Below are positions 35,469-43,947 of a stretch of 64,000 bases of DNA, piece after piece. The notes beneath the pieces are model-generated. The model did not search any database. It was not told the origin of the DNA and saw nothing but the letters and a program-made list of their open reading frames with translations. How positions within the stretch are numbered: the first letter of the stretch is position 1; each line of letters starts with the position of its first letter. The DNA is from Terrimonas sp937888905 (GTDB lineage Bacteria > Bacteroidota > Bacteroidia > Chitinophagales > Chitinophagaceae). The DNA lies in contig CALATA010000014.1 in the NCBI GenBank assembly GCA_937888905.1, forward strand, positions 124,001 through 188,000, written 5' to 3'. The position numbers and the translations under genes were made by a program.

Positions 35469-36119
35469 TCAGTTCTTGCTACGGTGAAAGTATTTTCCGA
35501 AGGTCAGACCGATAGCACGCTGACGGATATCGGGTCCGCCATCCTGGTTGCTCAGGTCCGTAAGACCGCGTGTATACTGTGCCGCAATCAGGAAACCTCC
35601 TGCTGTTTCATAGCCAAATTGTGCAATGAGATTGGCACCATAGCGGCCATAAGTCTGAAAACCGAAAGGCATGGAACGATTGACACTTGTTCCATCATCC
35701 AGTTTTAATTTTTCCTTTCCGGATACATACATTTCCAGGGTTGGTCCGGCTTTTATAAAGAAATGGCCGGGCTTAGCCGAAAAATCGAATTGGAACAGAA
35801 AGGCTGCTTCGATGGCGTGCATGGTGGTATTGTTGGCCACCGCATCGAGGCGCGGGGTTTCTGAGAAACGGGTATAATCTACTTTATAACCTTTCAGGCT
35901 GTAAAAAACGGCCGGAGAGAAAAAGAGTTTGTTTTCGAAAGGGATTTTGACACCCAGCCCGGCGATGCCGCCTGGTTTATAAGATACGTCCTGACGTTGT
36001 CCTTTGACAAAATATTGCGCCGAGCTGCCGTGGCCTCCGGCAAAAGCGAGGAAATTAACCTGAGACCGGGCACTAAAACCGGCTACCAGAAAAGACAGGA
36101 TCAAGGCAATTGTTTTCAT
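35469..36119 (-). CDS. outer membrane beta-barrel protein, PorT-like
   Basis: A 216-residue protein with a signal peptide (MKTIALILSFLVAGFSARS) and repeated amphipathic strands with Gly/aromatic turns (GIAGLGVKIPFENKLFFSPAVFYSLKGYKVDY; HFFIKAGPTLEMYVSGKEKLKL; GGFLIAAQYTRGLTDLS). This fits the outer-membrane beta-barrel (PorT/OMP_b-brl_2) group. Function unknown. The frame is open another 102 codons upstream, but those codons translate the duplicated 70-base repeat and show no protein character, so the ATG at 36117-36119 is chosen. Confidence 0.75.
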   Translation of the reverse strand: MKTIALILSFLVAGFSARSQVNFLAFAGGHGSSAQYFVKGQRQDVSYKPGGIAGLGVKIPFENKLFFSPAVFYSLKGYKVDYTRFSETPRLDAVANNTTMHAIEAAFLFQFDFSAKPGHFFIKAGPTLEMYVSGKEKLKLDDGTSVNRSMPFGFQTYGRYGANLIAQFGYETAGGFLIAAQYTRGLTDLSNQDGGPDIRQRAIGLTFGKYFHRSKN

Positions 36120-36264
36120 ACTACAGTTGTTATCGCCACCGGCGAATGCTGATTTTTTAATTAATGTGGCTTTGGCATAAGAAGACAGGCAGGGCGGGCT
36201 ACCGGATTGGATCCGTTCAGGGGCAGGCAAAAGTAGGCTTTTTTTGTAAACCGCAGTAACCGGG

Positions 36265-36334
36265 GGAAGAATGTGGAAATGTGCCCTTGCTTCGCCCGGG
36301 ACCATGTGTAAATGTGTTTGGGTTGTCGTGTTTT
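36265..36334. repeat. 70-base direct repeat, copy 1
   Basis: It begins GGAAGAATGTGGAAATGTG, has a core CCCTTGCTTCGCCCGGGACC and ends TTTGGGTTGTCGTGTTTT. It differs from copy 2 at 36385-36454 by four substitutions as counted by eye. Confidence 0.85.
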
Positions 36335-36384
36335 TTACTTTGTTCAATGCATCGCAGGGTAGGTTTTTTGGCCCGTGATAATCA

Positions 36385-36454
36385 GGAAGAATGTGGAAGT
36401 GTGCCCTGGCTTCGCCCGGGGCCATGTGTAAATGTGTTTGGGTTGCCGTGTTTT
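36385..36454. repeat. 70-base direct repeat, copy 2
   Basis: It is in the same orientation as copy 1, exactly 120 bases further on. Its core CCCTGGCTTCGCCCGGGGCC forms a better hairpin than that of copy 1. Confidence 0.85.
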
Positions 36455-36566
36455 ATCGCTCCTCCTCAACGTATTCGCAGGTGGGTCGCAATCCGTACCT
36501 CGGGTACCAAGTGTATTTGTATTTCTAATTTCCGTATCTGCACATTTTCACATTTACACATTGTCC

Positions 36567-38285
36567 TCACCAGCCGCTCGCCGAATCATCGCCGCGCTTA
36601 TCCGCCACTGCTTCAAATTTTCCATCCGGTAGCACACGGATCAGTTCCACCCGGCCGATATCGCCGCGGCTGTCGATCTTATAACCCATTTTGCGCAGGG
36701 CTTCTTGTGTGGCAGCAGGGAAATCCTTTTCTACAAACACCGCATCCGGTAACCACTGATGATGAAATTTGGCTTTGTCCACGGCATCTTTTGCAGAGAG
36801 ACCGAAGTCAAGAATATTGACGATCGTTTGAAAAACCGAAGTAGGAATAGTAGTACCACCCGGCGTGCCGGTTACAATATAAGGTTTGCCATTTTGCAAT
36901 ACGATCGTAGGCGTCATCGAACTCAGCATGCGCTTGCCGGGCGCAATGGCATTGGCTTCTCCACCCACAGCGCCATACATATTCGGTACACCTGGTTTGA
37001 TACTGAAATCATCCATTTCATTATTCAGAAAAAAGCCGGCACCACCTACTACCACGCGGCTGCCATAACCACCATTGAGGGTTGTGGTTACCGCTACTGC
37101 ATTGCCATCACCGTCGATCACACTGAGATGAGTGGTTTCTTCACTTTCTTTTGCCGCAGCTTTTCCTGGACCAATGATCTTACTGTCGCTTGCTTTGCCG
37201 GGGGTAAAATCTTTCATGCGGTCAGCGATATATTTTTTATCGGTTAATGCGGCAACAGGTACTTTATAAAAATCCATATCACCCATATACTCGGCTCTGT
37301 CGGCGTAAGCGCGGCGTTCTGCTTCGATCATCAGTTGCACCGCCTGCGGCGAATGAAAGCCCATTGCCGCAATGTCTTTTCCTTCGATCATTTTCAACAT
37401 CTGGTGCAGCAGCAGGCCGCCACTGCTTGGCATCGGCATACTCACGACCGCGTAACCTTTGTAATCAAAACGATGGGGCTGGCGTGAACGGGCTACATAG
37501 TTTTTCAGATCGGTATAACTGATAATACCTTTTCCCCGCTGCATTTCTTCCACGATCAGGCGGGCCGTTTCTCCTTCATAAAAACCGGCTGCTCCTTTTT
37601 CCCGGATACGGCGAAGCGTGGCCGCAAGATCTTTTTGTATCAGCGTATCGCCTGCTTTCCATTTATCTTTTTTCTGAAAGGCATTGGGACGTGTATTGAA
37701 TTGCTGCAGGTCTTGCTGAATGCCGTTCAGGGATCTTGCTTCGCGTTCGGTGATCACGAATCCTTTTTCAGCCAGTTCTATTGCAGGGTCTATTAATTCC
37801 TTAAACGATAGTTTGCTGTATCGCGCGGCTTCAAACAATCCGGCAACTGTTCCCGGTACGCCACTCGCGAGGTGTCCATCCTGGCTGAGATCGGTGCGCG
37901 CTTTACCATCTTTATCTATATACATATCGCGTGAGGAACCCGAAGGTGCCATCTCGCGGTAGTCGATCGCCAGTTCCTTTCCGTTTTGCAGATGCGCCAC
38001 CAGGAATCCACCGCCGCCCAGGTTGCCGGCTCCGGGATATACCACGGCCAAAGCCAGTTGCGTAGCAATGGCGGCATCTACTGCATTACCTCCTTTTTTT
38101 AATACCAATACCCCGGCCTCACTCGCCAGCGGATGCGCGGAAACGACAGCGCCTTTATTACCGGTTACTGTTTTTTCAATGGAATAATGATAAGGATCGA
38201 TAGGGTGTGGAGCCGCCGCTTTGCGGGAAGAATGGCAGGCAAGCAGCGTACTCATCGTTAGTAAAACCAGGACCGGTCTGATCAT
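36567..38285 (-). CDS. ggt: gamma-glutamyltransferase
   Basis: A 572-residue N-terminal-nucleophile hydrolase that cleaves gamma-glutamyl bonds of glutathione and transfers the glutamyl group. The large-subunit signature AIATQLALAVVYPGAGNLGGGGFLV and the autoprocessing site are present: the nucleophile is T384 in EETTHLSVIDGDGNAVAVTTTLN, followed by GAGFFLNNEMDDFS, the oxyanion region MLSSMTPTIV and GTPGGTTIPTSVFQ. The ATG at 38283-38285 gives a signal with lipobox LLAC (Cys at about residue 16), so it is probably a lipoprotein; the 20 extra upstream codons are not needed. It is divergent from the PIG-L gene. Confidence 0.96.
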   Translation of the reverse strand: MIRPVLVLLTMSTLLACHSSRKAAAPHPIDPYHYSIEKTVTGNKGAVVSAHPLASEAGVLVLKKGGNAVDAAIATQLALAVVYPGAGNLGGGGFLVAHLQNGKELAIDYREMAPSGSSRDMYIDKDGKARTDLSQDGHLASGVPGTVAGLFEAARYSKLSFKELIDPAIELAEKGFVITEREARSLNGIQQDLQQFNTRPNAFQKKDKWKAGDTLIQKDLAATLRRIREKGAAGFYEGETARLIVEEMQRGKGIISYTDLKNYVARSRQPHRFDYKGYAVVSMPMPSSGGLLLHQMLKMIEGKDIAAMGFHSPQAVQLMIEAERRAYADRAEYMGDMDFYKVPVAALTDKKYIADRMKDFTPGKASDSKIIGPGKAAAKESEETTHLSVIDGDGNAVAVTTTLNGGYGSRVVVGGAGFFLNNEMDDFSIKPGVPNMYGAVGGEANAIAPGKRMLSSMTPTIVLQNGKPYIVTGTPGGTTIPTSVFQTIVNILDFGLSAKDAVDKAKFHHQWLPDAVFVEKDFPAATQEALRKMGYKIDSRGDIGRVELIRVLPDGKFEAVADKRGDDSASGW

Positions 38286-38374
38286 AGTGCCGTAATTTGT
38301 GTGAAAGGTACTTAAAAGGTTCAAAAACCGAAGGCTCCCCAACATGCTTTATATTCGCTGAATAATCCGGTGGT

Positions 38375-40855
38375 ATGAAGAAATGTTTTTTGTTTTTATT
38401 GTTGACGGTTTTAATGCAGCGGACCATGGCGCAGACTCCTTCCACCTGGACCTCCGCCGATATTTACCAGGGCCTGCAAAAACTGAATGTGCTGGGTGCT
38501 GTGTTGTACGTGGCCGCGCATCCTGATGACGAGAATACAAGACTGATCACTTATTTCGCCAAAGACAAATTGTACAGAACAGGTTATTTGTCGCTCACCC
38601 GCGGTGACGGCGGACAAAACCTGATCGGTGATGAACAGGGTGTTGAATTGGGGTTGATCCGCACGCAGGAACTGCTGGCGGCACGCCGCATCGATGGCGG
38701 AGAACAATTTTTCAGCCGTGCCTACGACTTCGGTTTTTCCAAAAACCCGGAAGAGACATTTACCAAATGGGATAAAGAAAAAATCCTGGCAGACGTGGTT
38801 TGGGTGATCCGCCGCTTCCGCCCGGATGTGATCATCACCAGATTTCCCACTACCGGCGAAGGAGGCCATGGCCATCATACGGCCTCTGCTATCCTGGCCA
38901 ATGAAGCCTTTACAGCCGCCGCCGATCCCAAACGTTTTCCTGAACAATTAAAATATGTACAACCCTGGCAGGCCACCCGTATCTTATTCAACTCTTTCAA
39001 CTTTGGTGGCACCAATACACAGGATGATACCCAATTCAAAATAGACGTTGGCGGATTCAATCCATTGCTGGGAAAAAGTTATGGAGAGATCGCTGCAGAA
39101 AGCCGCAGCCAGCACAAAAGCCAGGGCTTCGGCGTACCCGCCAGCCGCGGCGAATCATTTGAACGTTTCAAAACCACCGGCGGCAAAGCTCCGGTGAAAG
39201 ATCTGCTGGATGATATAGATGCAAGCTGGAATAAAATAAAAGGAGGCGCCGCCATCAGCAAAGAAGTGGAGGCATTGATCCGCTCTTTTGACCTGCGCCA
39301 TCCCGAACAATCCGTGAAAGGGTTAGTGCAATTGTATAAAAATATTTCCCGGTTGCCCGAAGGCTATTGGAAAGAACAGAAGTTGAAAGAAACGGCGCAA
39401 TTGATCCAACAATGTGCCGGACTTTTTGCAGAAGCAACTACCGCGAGCCAGTTTGGTGTGCAGACCGGCACCATGCGGGTGAATTTTATTTTCAACAACA
39501 GGCTGGGTGCCGATGCCGTACTCGAAAAAATTGCGCTGAATGGATTTGATACGGTATTTGCGCAACGAATGGTTACCAACCAGAATATTAATTTCACCAG
39601 AAACTTTGTCATTCCTGCCAGTAAGCCGGTGACGCAGCCGTATTGGCTGGCCAATAAAATGGAAGAAGGATATTTTAATGTCACAGATCAACTGCTGATC
39701 GGGCAACCGGATGTAACTCCTTCTTATGAAGCAATGGCAACCGTGAAGATCGGTGGTCAGTCACTCACCCTGACACTTCCCGTAAAATACAAATTCACGG
39801 ATCCGGTTAAGGGAGAATTGTATGAACCTTTTGTCGTATTGCCACCGGTGGAACTGAATTTTGTCAATGAGAATAATCTTTGGGTAAATGATACGGCCAC
39901 CAAAGTATGGACGCATTTCAAAACCAACCTGAACGATAGCGCTGAGTACGCAATGAGCTTGCAACATACTGCCGACTGGTGGTTTTCGAAAGACCGTTTT
40001 ATATACGGCACAGCCAATAATCCGTCTAATTATTTTGCACCCGAAGTGCGGCCGCTGAAAAAAGGAAACTCAGAGCAGGTATTGTTGCAGGCCCGGGGAA
40101 AAAATGGCGTGACGTATGACCGGTACAGCCGGAGTATTCAGTACCCGCATATCCCTTACATCGTTTATTACAAAGATGCTACGGCAAGGTTGGTGAGCCT
40201 CGATCTCAAAACGGTGAACAAACGGATCGGTTATATTGTGGGCGCCGGTGACAAAGTGCCGGCTGCGCTGGAGCAAATGGGCTATGAAGTGACGTTACTG
40301 ACAGAAAAAGAAATGGCCCGCAACGACCTGGCGCGTTTTGACGCCATCTTAACCGGTGTGCGGGCTTACAACACGAATGAATGGCTGAACCAGTACTATG
40401 ACAAATTGATGGAATATGTGAACAACGGCGGCAACCTGATCGTGCAGTACAATACGAGTACGAATATCGGTCCGGTGCGTGCGCGCATTGGCCCTTATCC
40501 GTTTGACATTTCCCGCACCCGCGTAACACGGGAAGATGCGCCGGTAACGGTGTTGAAGCCGGATCATCCTGTATTGAATTTTCCCAACAAAATCACCCAG
40601 GAAGATTTCAAAGGCTGGATCCAGGAACGGAGTATCTATCACGGTGTGAACTGGGACAAAAACTTTGAAACTATTTTAACAATGAATGATCCCGGCGAAC
40701 GGCCAGATGAAGGAAGTTTGCTGGTGGCCCGTTATGGAAAAGGATATTTCACGTATACGGGTCTGGTGTTCTTCCGTGAATTGCCGGCGGGTGTTCCGGG
40801 TGCCTACCGATTGCTGGCCAACCTGATCGCATTGAATGGTAAAAAAGCATTTTGA
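38375..40855 (+). CDS. secreted PIG-L family deacetylase with C-terminal ThuA-like region
   Basis: An 826-residue protein with a signal peptide (MKKCFLFLLLTVLMQRTMA) and an N-terminal PIG-L/LmbE deacetylase domain: zinc motif AAHPDDENTR at about residues 46-55, the TRGDGGQNLIGDEQGVELGLIRTQEL block and the second zinc motif GHGHHTAS. The family removes N-acetyl groups from sugars such as GlcNAc conjugates. The middle (about 330-610) is beta-rich and unassigned. The C-terminal 200 residues (IGYIVGAGDKVPAALEQMGYEVTLL, NGGNLIVQYNTS, GKGYFTYTGLVFFRELPAGVPGAYRLLANL) look like a glutamine-amidotransferase/ThuA-type fold. The substrate is unknown. A 56-residue membrane protein gene follows after 2 bases. 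Confidence 0.9.
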   Translation: MKKCFLFLLLTVLMQRTMAQTPSTWTSADIYQGLQKLNVLGAVLYVAAHPDDENTRLITYFAKDKLYRTGYLSLTRGDGGQNLIGDEQGVELGLIRTQELLAARRIDGGEQFFSRAYDFGFSKNPEETFTKWDKEKILADVVWVIRRFRPDVIITRFPTTGEGGHGHHTASAILANEAFTAAADPKRFPEQLKYVQPWQATRILFNSFNFGGTNTQDDTQFKIDVGGFNPLLGKSYGEIAAESRSQHKSQGFGVPASRGESFERFKTTGGKAPVKDLLDDIDASWNKIKGGAAISKEVEALIRSFDLRHPEQSVKGLVQLYKNISRLPEGYWKEQKLKETAQLIQQCAGLFAEATTASQFGVQTGTMRVNFIFNNRLGADAVLEKIALNGFDTVFAQRMVTNQNINFTRNFVIPASKPVTQPYWLANKMEEGYFNVTDQLLIGQPDVTPSYEAMATVKIGGQSLTLTLPVKYKFTDPVKGELYEPFVVLPPVELNFVNENNLWVNDTATKVWTHFKTNLNDSAEYAMSLQHTADWWFSKDRFIYGTANNPSNYFAPEVRPLKKGNSEQVLLQARGKNGVTYDRYSRSIQYPHIPYIVYYKDATARLVSLDLKTVNKRIGYIVGAGDKVPAALEQMGYEVTLLTEKEMARNDLARFDAILTGVRAYNTNEWLNQYYDKLMEYVNNGGNLIVQYNTSTNIGPVRARIGPYPFDISRTRVTREDAPVTVLKPDHPVLNFPNKITQEDFKGWIQERSIYHGVNWDKNFETILTMNDPGERPDEGSLLVARYGKGYFTYTGLVFFRELPAGVPGAYRLLANLIALNGKKAF

Positions 40856-40857
40856 AA

Positions 40858-41028
40858 ATGAGTACCCGTCAGCCGGATAGAAGAAGAGGGGAGATGGCAT
40901 TTGTCGTCGCCATCATATTGGGCGTAGTATTGGGAGCCCTGATAAAAAAAGTAAGACTCGGATTGATATTAGGATTGATCATCGGAACAGTGATTGTGTT
41001 CCTGGGATGGACGAGGGGAAGGAAATAA
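40858..41028 (+). CDS. small membrane protein, 56 residues
   Basis: This ORF begins 2 bases after the PIG-L stop (ATG 40858, TAA 41026-41028). A basic N-terminus (STRQPDRRRGE) is followed by two hydrophobic stretches, FVVAIILGVVLGALI and LGLILGLIIGTVIVFLGW, separated by KKVR, with a basic tail. This is the pattern of a two-helix hairpin membrane protein. Tight spacing argues for translation with the PIG-L gene. I do not recognise a family. The stop codon is followed immediately by repeat words (ATATGAAAATATGTAAATG). Confidence 0.65.
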   Translation: MSTRQPDRRRGEMAFVVAIILGVVLGALIKKVRLGLILGLIIGTVIVFLGWTRGRK

Positions 41029-41149
41029 TATGAAAATATGTAAATGTGGAAATGGTGAGAACTCAGTAATGATTATCTATTCACCATTCACCATTCACGA
41101 TTCACGATTGACGATTGCCGATTGACGGCTCACGAATAAAACAACTGCC
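41029..41149. repeat. intergenic word array before the symporter genes
   Basis: ATGAAAATATGTAAATGTGG words follow the upstream stop. CTATTCACCATTCACC and CACGATTGACGATTGCCG words (41080-41135) run up to the start of the 41-residue ORF. Confidence 0.75.
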
Positions 41150-41275
41150 ATGCAAAATGGACCTGAAGAAAGGGTTCCCTTATTCCGCAGCTGGACTGCC
41201 TGGTACATAATCGTACTGGTAGCGCTGGTGGCAATGATCGCGATACTCTATTTCTTCACCCAACGTTTTTCATGA
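41150..41275 (+). CDS. single-helix small protein coupled to the symporter, 41 residues
   Basis: The ATG at 41150 opens a 41-residue ORF whose TGA overlaps the ATG of the symporter gene as ATGA (41272-41275), a classic translational coupling. It has a hydrophilic, acidic N-terminus (MQNGPEERVPLF), one membrane helix (WYIIVLVALVAMIAILYFF) and a short TQRFS tail. Similar tiny subunits precede some sodium/solute symporters, so a role as accessory subunit is plausible but inferred only from position and shape. Confidence 0.7.
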   Translation: MQNGPEERVPLFRSWTAWYIIVLVALVAMIAILYFFTQRFS

Positions 41276-42990
41276 CCCGTACAGACTGGATAGTACTCGT
41301 TATTACGCTTGCGTGTATTGTATTGTATGGGATGTACAAAAGCCGTTCCTCCAAGGATATGGAGGGATATTTTTTGTCCAACCGTAACATGCCCTGGTGG
41401 CTCGTACTGCTCAGCATCATGGGCACACAGGCAAGCGCCGTCACTTTTATCGCCGCACCCGGGCAGGCTTATACAGACGGGATGCGTTTCCTGCAATACT
41501 ATTTCGGATTGCCGCTGGCCGCCATTGTGATCTGTATCACTTTTGTGCCGGTATTTAAAAGGCTCCGCATCATCACTGCTTACGAATACCTCGAGCAGCG
41601 TTTCGACGGACGCACCCGCACGTTTACCGCCTTACTTTTCCTGTTGCAACGCGGGCTTTCCACCGGCATCAGTGTGGTAGCGCCATCCATCGTATTGTCG
41701 GCCCTGCTTGGTTGGAATCTCACGCTCACCAATCTGCTCATGGGAGGCCTGCTGATCATTTATACTGTAACCGGAGGCGCAAAGGCCGTTGCGCATACGC
41801 AAAAATTGCAACTGCTGATTATTTTCGCCGCCATGTTTATCGCCGGATGGTATGTGGTGCACAGTCTTCCCGGCAGTGTAGGATTTACAGATGCACTCGA
41901 TATCGGGGGCCGGCTGGGCAAATTGAATGTGATCACAACCGGCATGGAAGGCGGCAGCTTCAACTGGGGCGATCAGTTTAACCTGTTCAGCGGTATCATC
42001 GGAGGGTTTTTTCTTGCCTTGTCTTATTTCGGTACAGACCAGTCGCAGGTTGGCCGCTACCTCACGGCACGGTCTGTTACGGAAAGCCGCATGGGTTTAT
42101 TGCTAAACGGACTGGTGAAAATTCCCATGCAGTTTTTTATCCTGCTGATCGGTGTGCTCGTGTTTTCCTTTTATCAGTTTCGCGGTGCGCCGGTTTTCTT
42201 TAACCAGAAAGAGATCGACCGGCTGGAGCAATCGGTTTATAAAGATTCGCTGCATCAATTGCAAACCCGCATGGATCATCTGCAATTCGGAAAAGACATT
42301 GTGCTGAAACAATACACCGAAGACAAGTCGGAACATCATTTGCAATCGTTGAAAGTGCTGCAGCGCCAGTCCGACTCTGTACGTATGCAGGTGAAAGGGT
42401 TGGTAAAACAAAATGGCGGTGCCGACAAGGATACTAACTACATCTTCATGCGCTTCGTGGTCGACTACCTGCCGGTAGGTTTGGTGGGACTGCTGATCGC
42501 GGTGATCTTCCTCGCATCCTGGGGCAGTATAGCGGCAGCCCTGAACTCATTGGCTTCGTGTACGGTGGTGGATATTCATAAACGTTATATCAAAAAAGAT
42601 TGTACACCGATACAGGATTACCGTGCGGGCAAGTGGTACAGCTTTGCATGGGGACTTTTTTGTGTGATAGCGGCCATGTTTGCGGCCAATATCGGCAATA
42701 GCCTGATCGAAGCCGTGAACATCTTAGGTTCCCTTTTCTACGGAACGATACTCGGTATCTTCCTGGTGGCGTTTTATTGCAAAAAAGTGCAGGGAAGATC
42801 CGTGTTTGCAGCCGCCATCGTAATCGAATTGATGACCATCGGTTTGTTTGTGCTTTCGCAATACAAAGTGATCAGTCTCGGTTTCCTGTGGTTGAACATG
42901 ATCGGGGCAATCGGTCTGGTACTGCTCAGCAATCTTTTGCAGAAAATATGGCCGGAACCTGCGGATGAAATAATTATTTCAGGGAAATAA
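41272..42990 (+). CDS. sodium:solute symporter (SSS family)
   Basis: A 572-residue transporter with about 13-14 membrane helices. SSS family features are the N-terminal SKDMEGYFLSNRNMPWW and MGTQASAVTFIAAPGQAYTDG, YEYLEQRFDGRTRTF, and FFLALSYFGTDQSQVGRYLTARS. It contains a hydrophilic insertion of about 75 residues between helices (about 308-385) that is rich in Gln, Lys and Leu and probably helical. The solute is unknown; relatives carry sugars, sialic acid, inositol or acids. It is translationally coupled to a 41-residue membrane protein and ends at a strong palindromic terminator. Confidence 0.9.
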   Translation: MTRTDWIVLVITLACIVLYGMYKSRSSKDMEGYFLSNRNMPWWLVLLSIMGTQASAVTFIAAPGQAYTDGMRFLQYYFGLPLAAIVICITFVPVFKRLRIITAYEYLEQRFDGRTRTFTALLFLLQRGLSTGISVVAPSIVLSALLGWNLTLTNLLMGGLLIIYTVTGGAKAVAHTQKLQLLIIFAAMFIAGWYVVHSLPGSVGFTDALDIGGRLGKLNVITTGMEGGSFNWGDQFNLFSGIIGGFFLALSYFGTDQSQVGRYLTARSVTESRMGLLLNGLVKIPMQFFILLIGVLVFSFYQFRGAPVFFNQKEIDRLEQSVYKDSLHQLQTRMDHLQFGKDIVLKQYTEDKSEHHLQSLKVLQRQSDSVRMQVKGLVKQNGGADKDTNYIFMRFVVDYLPVGLVGLLIAVIFLASWGSIAAALNSLASCTVVDIHKRYIKKDCTPIQDYRAGKWYSFAWGLFCVIAAMFAANIGNSLIEAVNILGSLFYGTILGIFLVAFYCKKVQGRSVFAAAIVIELMTIGLFVLSQYKVISLGFLWLNMIGAIGLVLLSNLLQKIWPEPADEIIISGK

Positions 42991-42992
42991 AA

Positions 42993-43018
42993 AAGCTGCG
43001 TCATTAATGACGCAGCTT
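42993..43018. terminator. Bidirectional terminator between symporter and DUF2911 gene
   Basis: A perfect 26-base palindrome (AAGCTGCGTCATT and its complement) lies between the two convergent stops, with A and T runs on either side. Confidence 0.8.
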
Positions 43019-43041
43019 CTCTTTAAGAAAATAAGCAGTGC

Positions 43042-43875
43042 TTACTTGCCAAGTTCTTTCAGGAACTTATCGTTCAGTCTTACGTAATCTTCATTTTTCT
43101 GTTCCATAGCCAGTTCGCGTGAACGGGTAGAAGCAGCTCTTGCTTCCGTTTTCTTACCTAATTTGGCAAGACAATTGGCCCATTGGTACTGCACCCAGAA
43201 AGCATTGGGATTTTGTTCTACGGCTTTGTTGAACCACTCAAGTGCCTGGTTCAGGTCTTTACCATTTTCCATGTAATACACGGCAGCCTGGAAATAAGGC
43301 GGCTTTTCTGACTTCATGGCTTTTTCGATAGACGCCATCACTTTGCTGTCTACATCGGTGGTGATGGGGAAGCTTACTTCCGATTTATCCCACAGGATCT
43401 GCAGTTGCAGGCTGGTAGGATTGAGATCGTTGAACTGAATGGTGAAGTTCTCCGCTTTTTTGCGCGCCTTTTTTACGCTTGCAGTGAAGCGCACAACATC
43501 CTGTTCCTGTTTGTAAGCGGCAGGCGAAGTAACGTCGGTTTGCTTGCTGATGATGATGGTCCAATTGTCTTTGTCAGGAATGCTGAGCAGTCCGTATTTG
43601 CCGGCAGCGATTTTTGTGCCGCCGATGGTCACATCATCGCCGAAGGTGAGTACGGTGGCACCGTTGGCACCGGTACGCCATACTTTACCATAGGGTACAA
43701 GGTCGCCGAATACTTTGCGTCCTTTAACACCCGGACGGGAATAACTGAGTTCGATAGAAGAGAGACCAAACTCCTGCTTTACGGTTTGAGAGGGGCTGGG
43801 AGCCGGGGTTTTAAGTTGCGCGTTGGCCGTGCACATGCACAGGACTGCGCCCATGGCAATAACTAAACGTTTCAT
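43042..43875 (-). CDS. DUF2911 protein with TPR-like C-terminus
   Basis: A 277-residue protein with a signal peptide (MKRLVIAMGAVLCMCTANA). The DUF2911 domain (about 35-180) is marked by GLSSIELSYSRPGVKGRKVFGDLVPYGKVWRTGANGATVLTFGDDV and YGLLSIPDKDNWTIIISK. The last 80 residues contain tetratricopeptide-like helices (LNQALEWFNKAVEQNPNAFWVQYQWANCLAKLGKKTEA). DUF2911 proteins are common secreted proteins of this phylum with no assigned function. A TAACTTTG box lies 34 bases upstream of the start. Confidence 0.9.
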   Translation of the reverse strand: MKRLVIAMGAVLCMCTANAQLKTPAPSPSQTVKQEFGLSSIELSYSRPGVKGRKVFGDLVPYGKVWRTGANGATVLTFGDDVTIGGTKIAAGKYGLLSIPDKDNWTIIISKQTDVTSPAAYKQEQDVVRFTASVKKARKKAENFTIQFNDLNPTSLQLQILWDKSEVSFPITTDVDSKVMASIEKAMKSEKPPYFQAAVYYMENGKDLNQALEWFNKAVEQNPNAFWVQYQWANCLAKLGKKTEARAASTRSRELAMEQKNEDYVRLNDKFLKELGK

Positions 43876-43909
43876 GCAAATAGTTTAAGTTGTTTACGAG
43901 AATGCCCGG

Positions 43910-43917
43910 CAAAGTTA
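43910..43917 (-). promoter_or_regulatory. -7 box of the DUF2911 gene
   Basis: The minus strand reads TAACTTTG, a perfect TAnnTTTG match, 34 bases before the start codon. Confidence 0.5.
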
Positions 43918-43947
43918 AGGCAAATCAGATGCGGAGTGCGTTTGAAT

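Larger units (their letters stand above)
36120..36566. repeat. 447-base intergenic gap with duplicated element and word array
   Basis: No gene is supported. On the minus strand the ggt stop is followed by ACAATGTGTAAATGTG words (36540-36566). Further on lie two copies of a 70-base element carrying CACATTTACACAT and CACATTTCCACATT words around a GC-rich core. Bases 36120-36264 and 36455-36537 show no recognisable structure. Confidence 0.75.

Noticed and set aside
36120..36425. Open frame extending the barrel-protein gene upstream by 102 codons.
   Set aside because: The codons translate the duplicated 70-base repeat (the same GEARAHFHILP string twice); the signal peptide begins at 36119.
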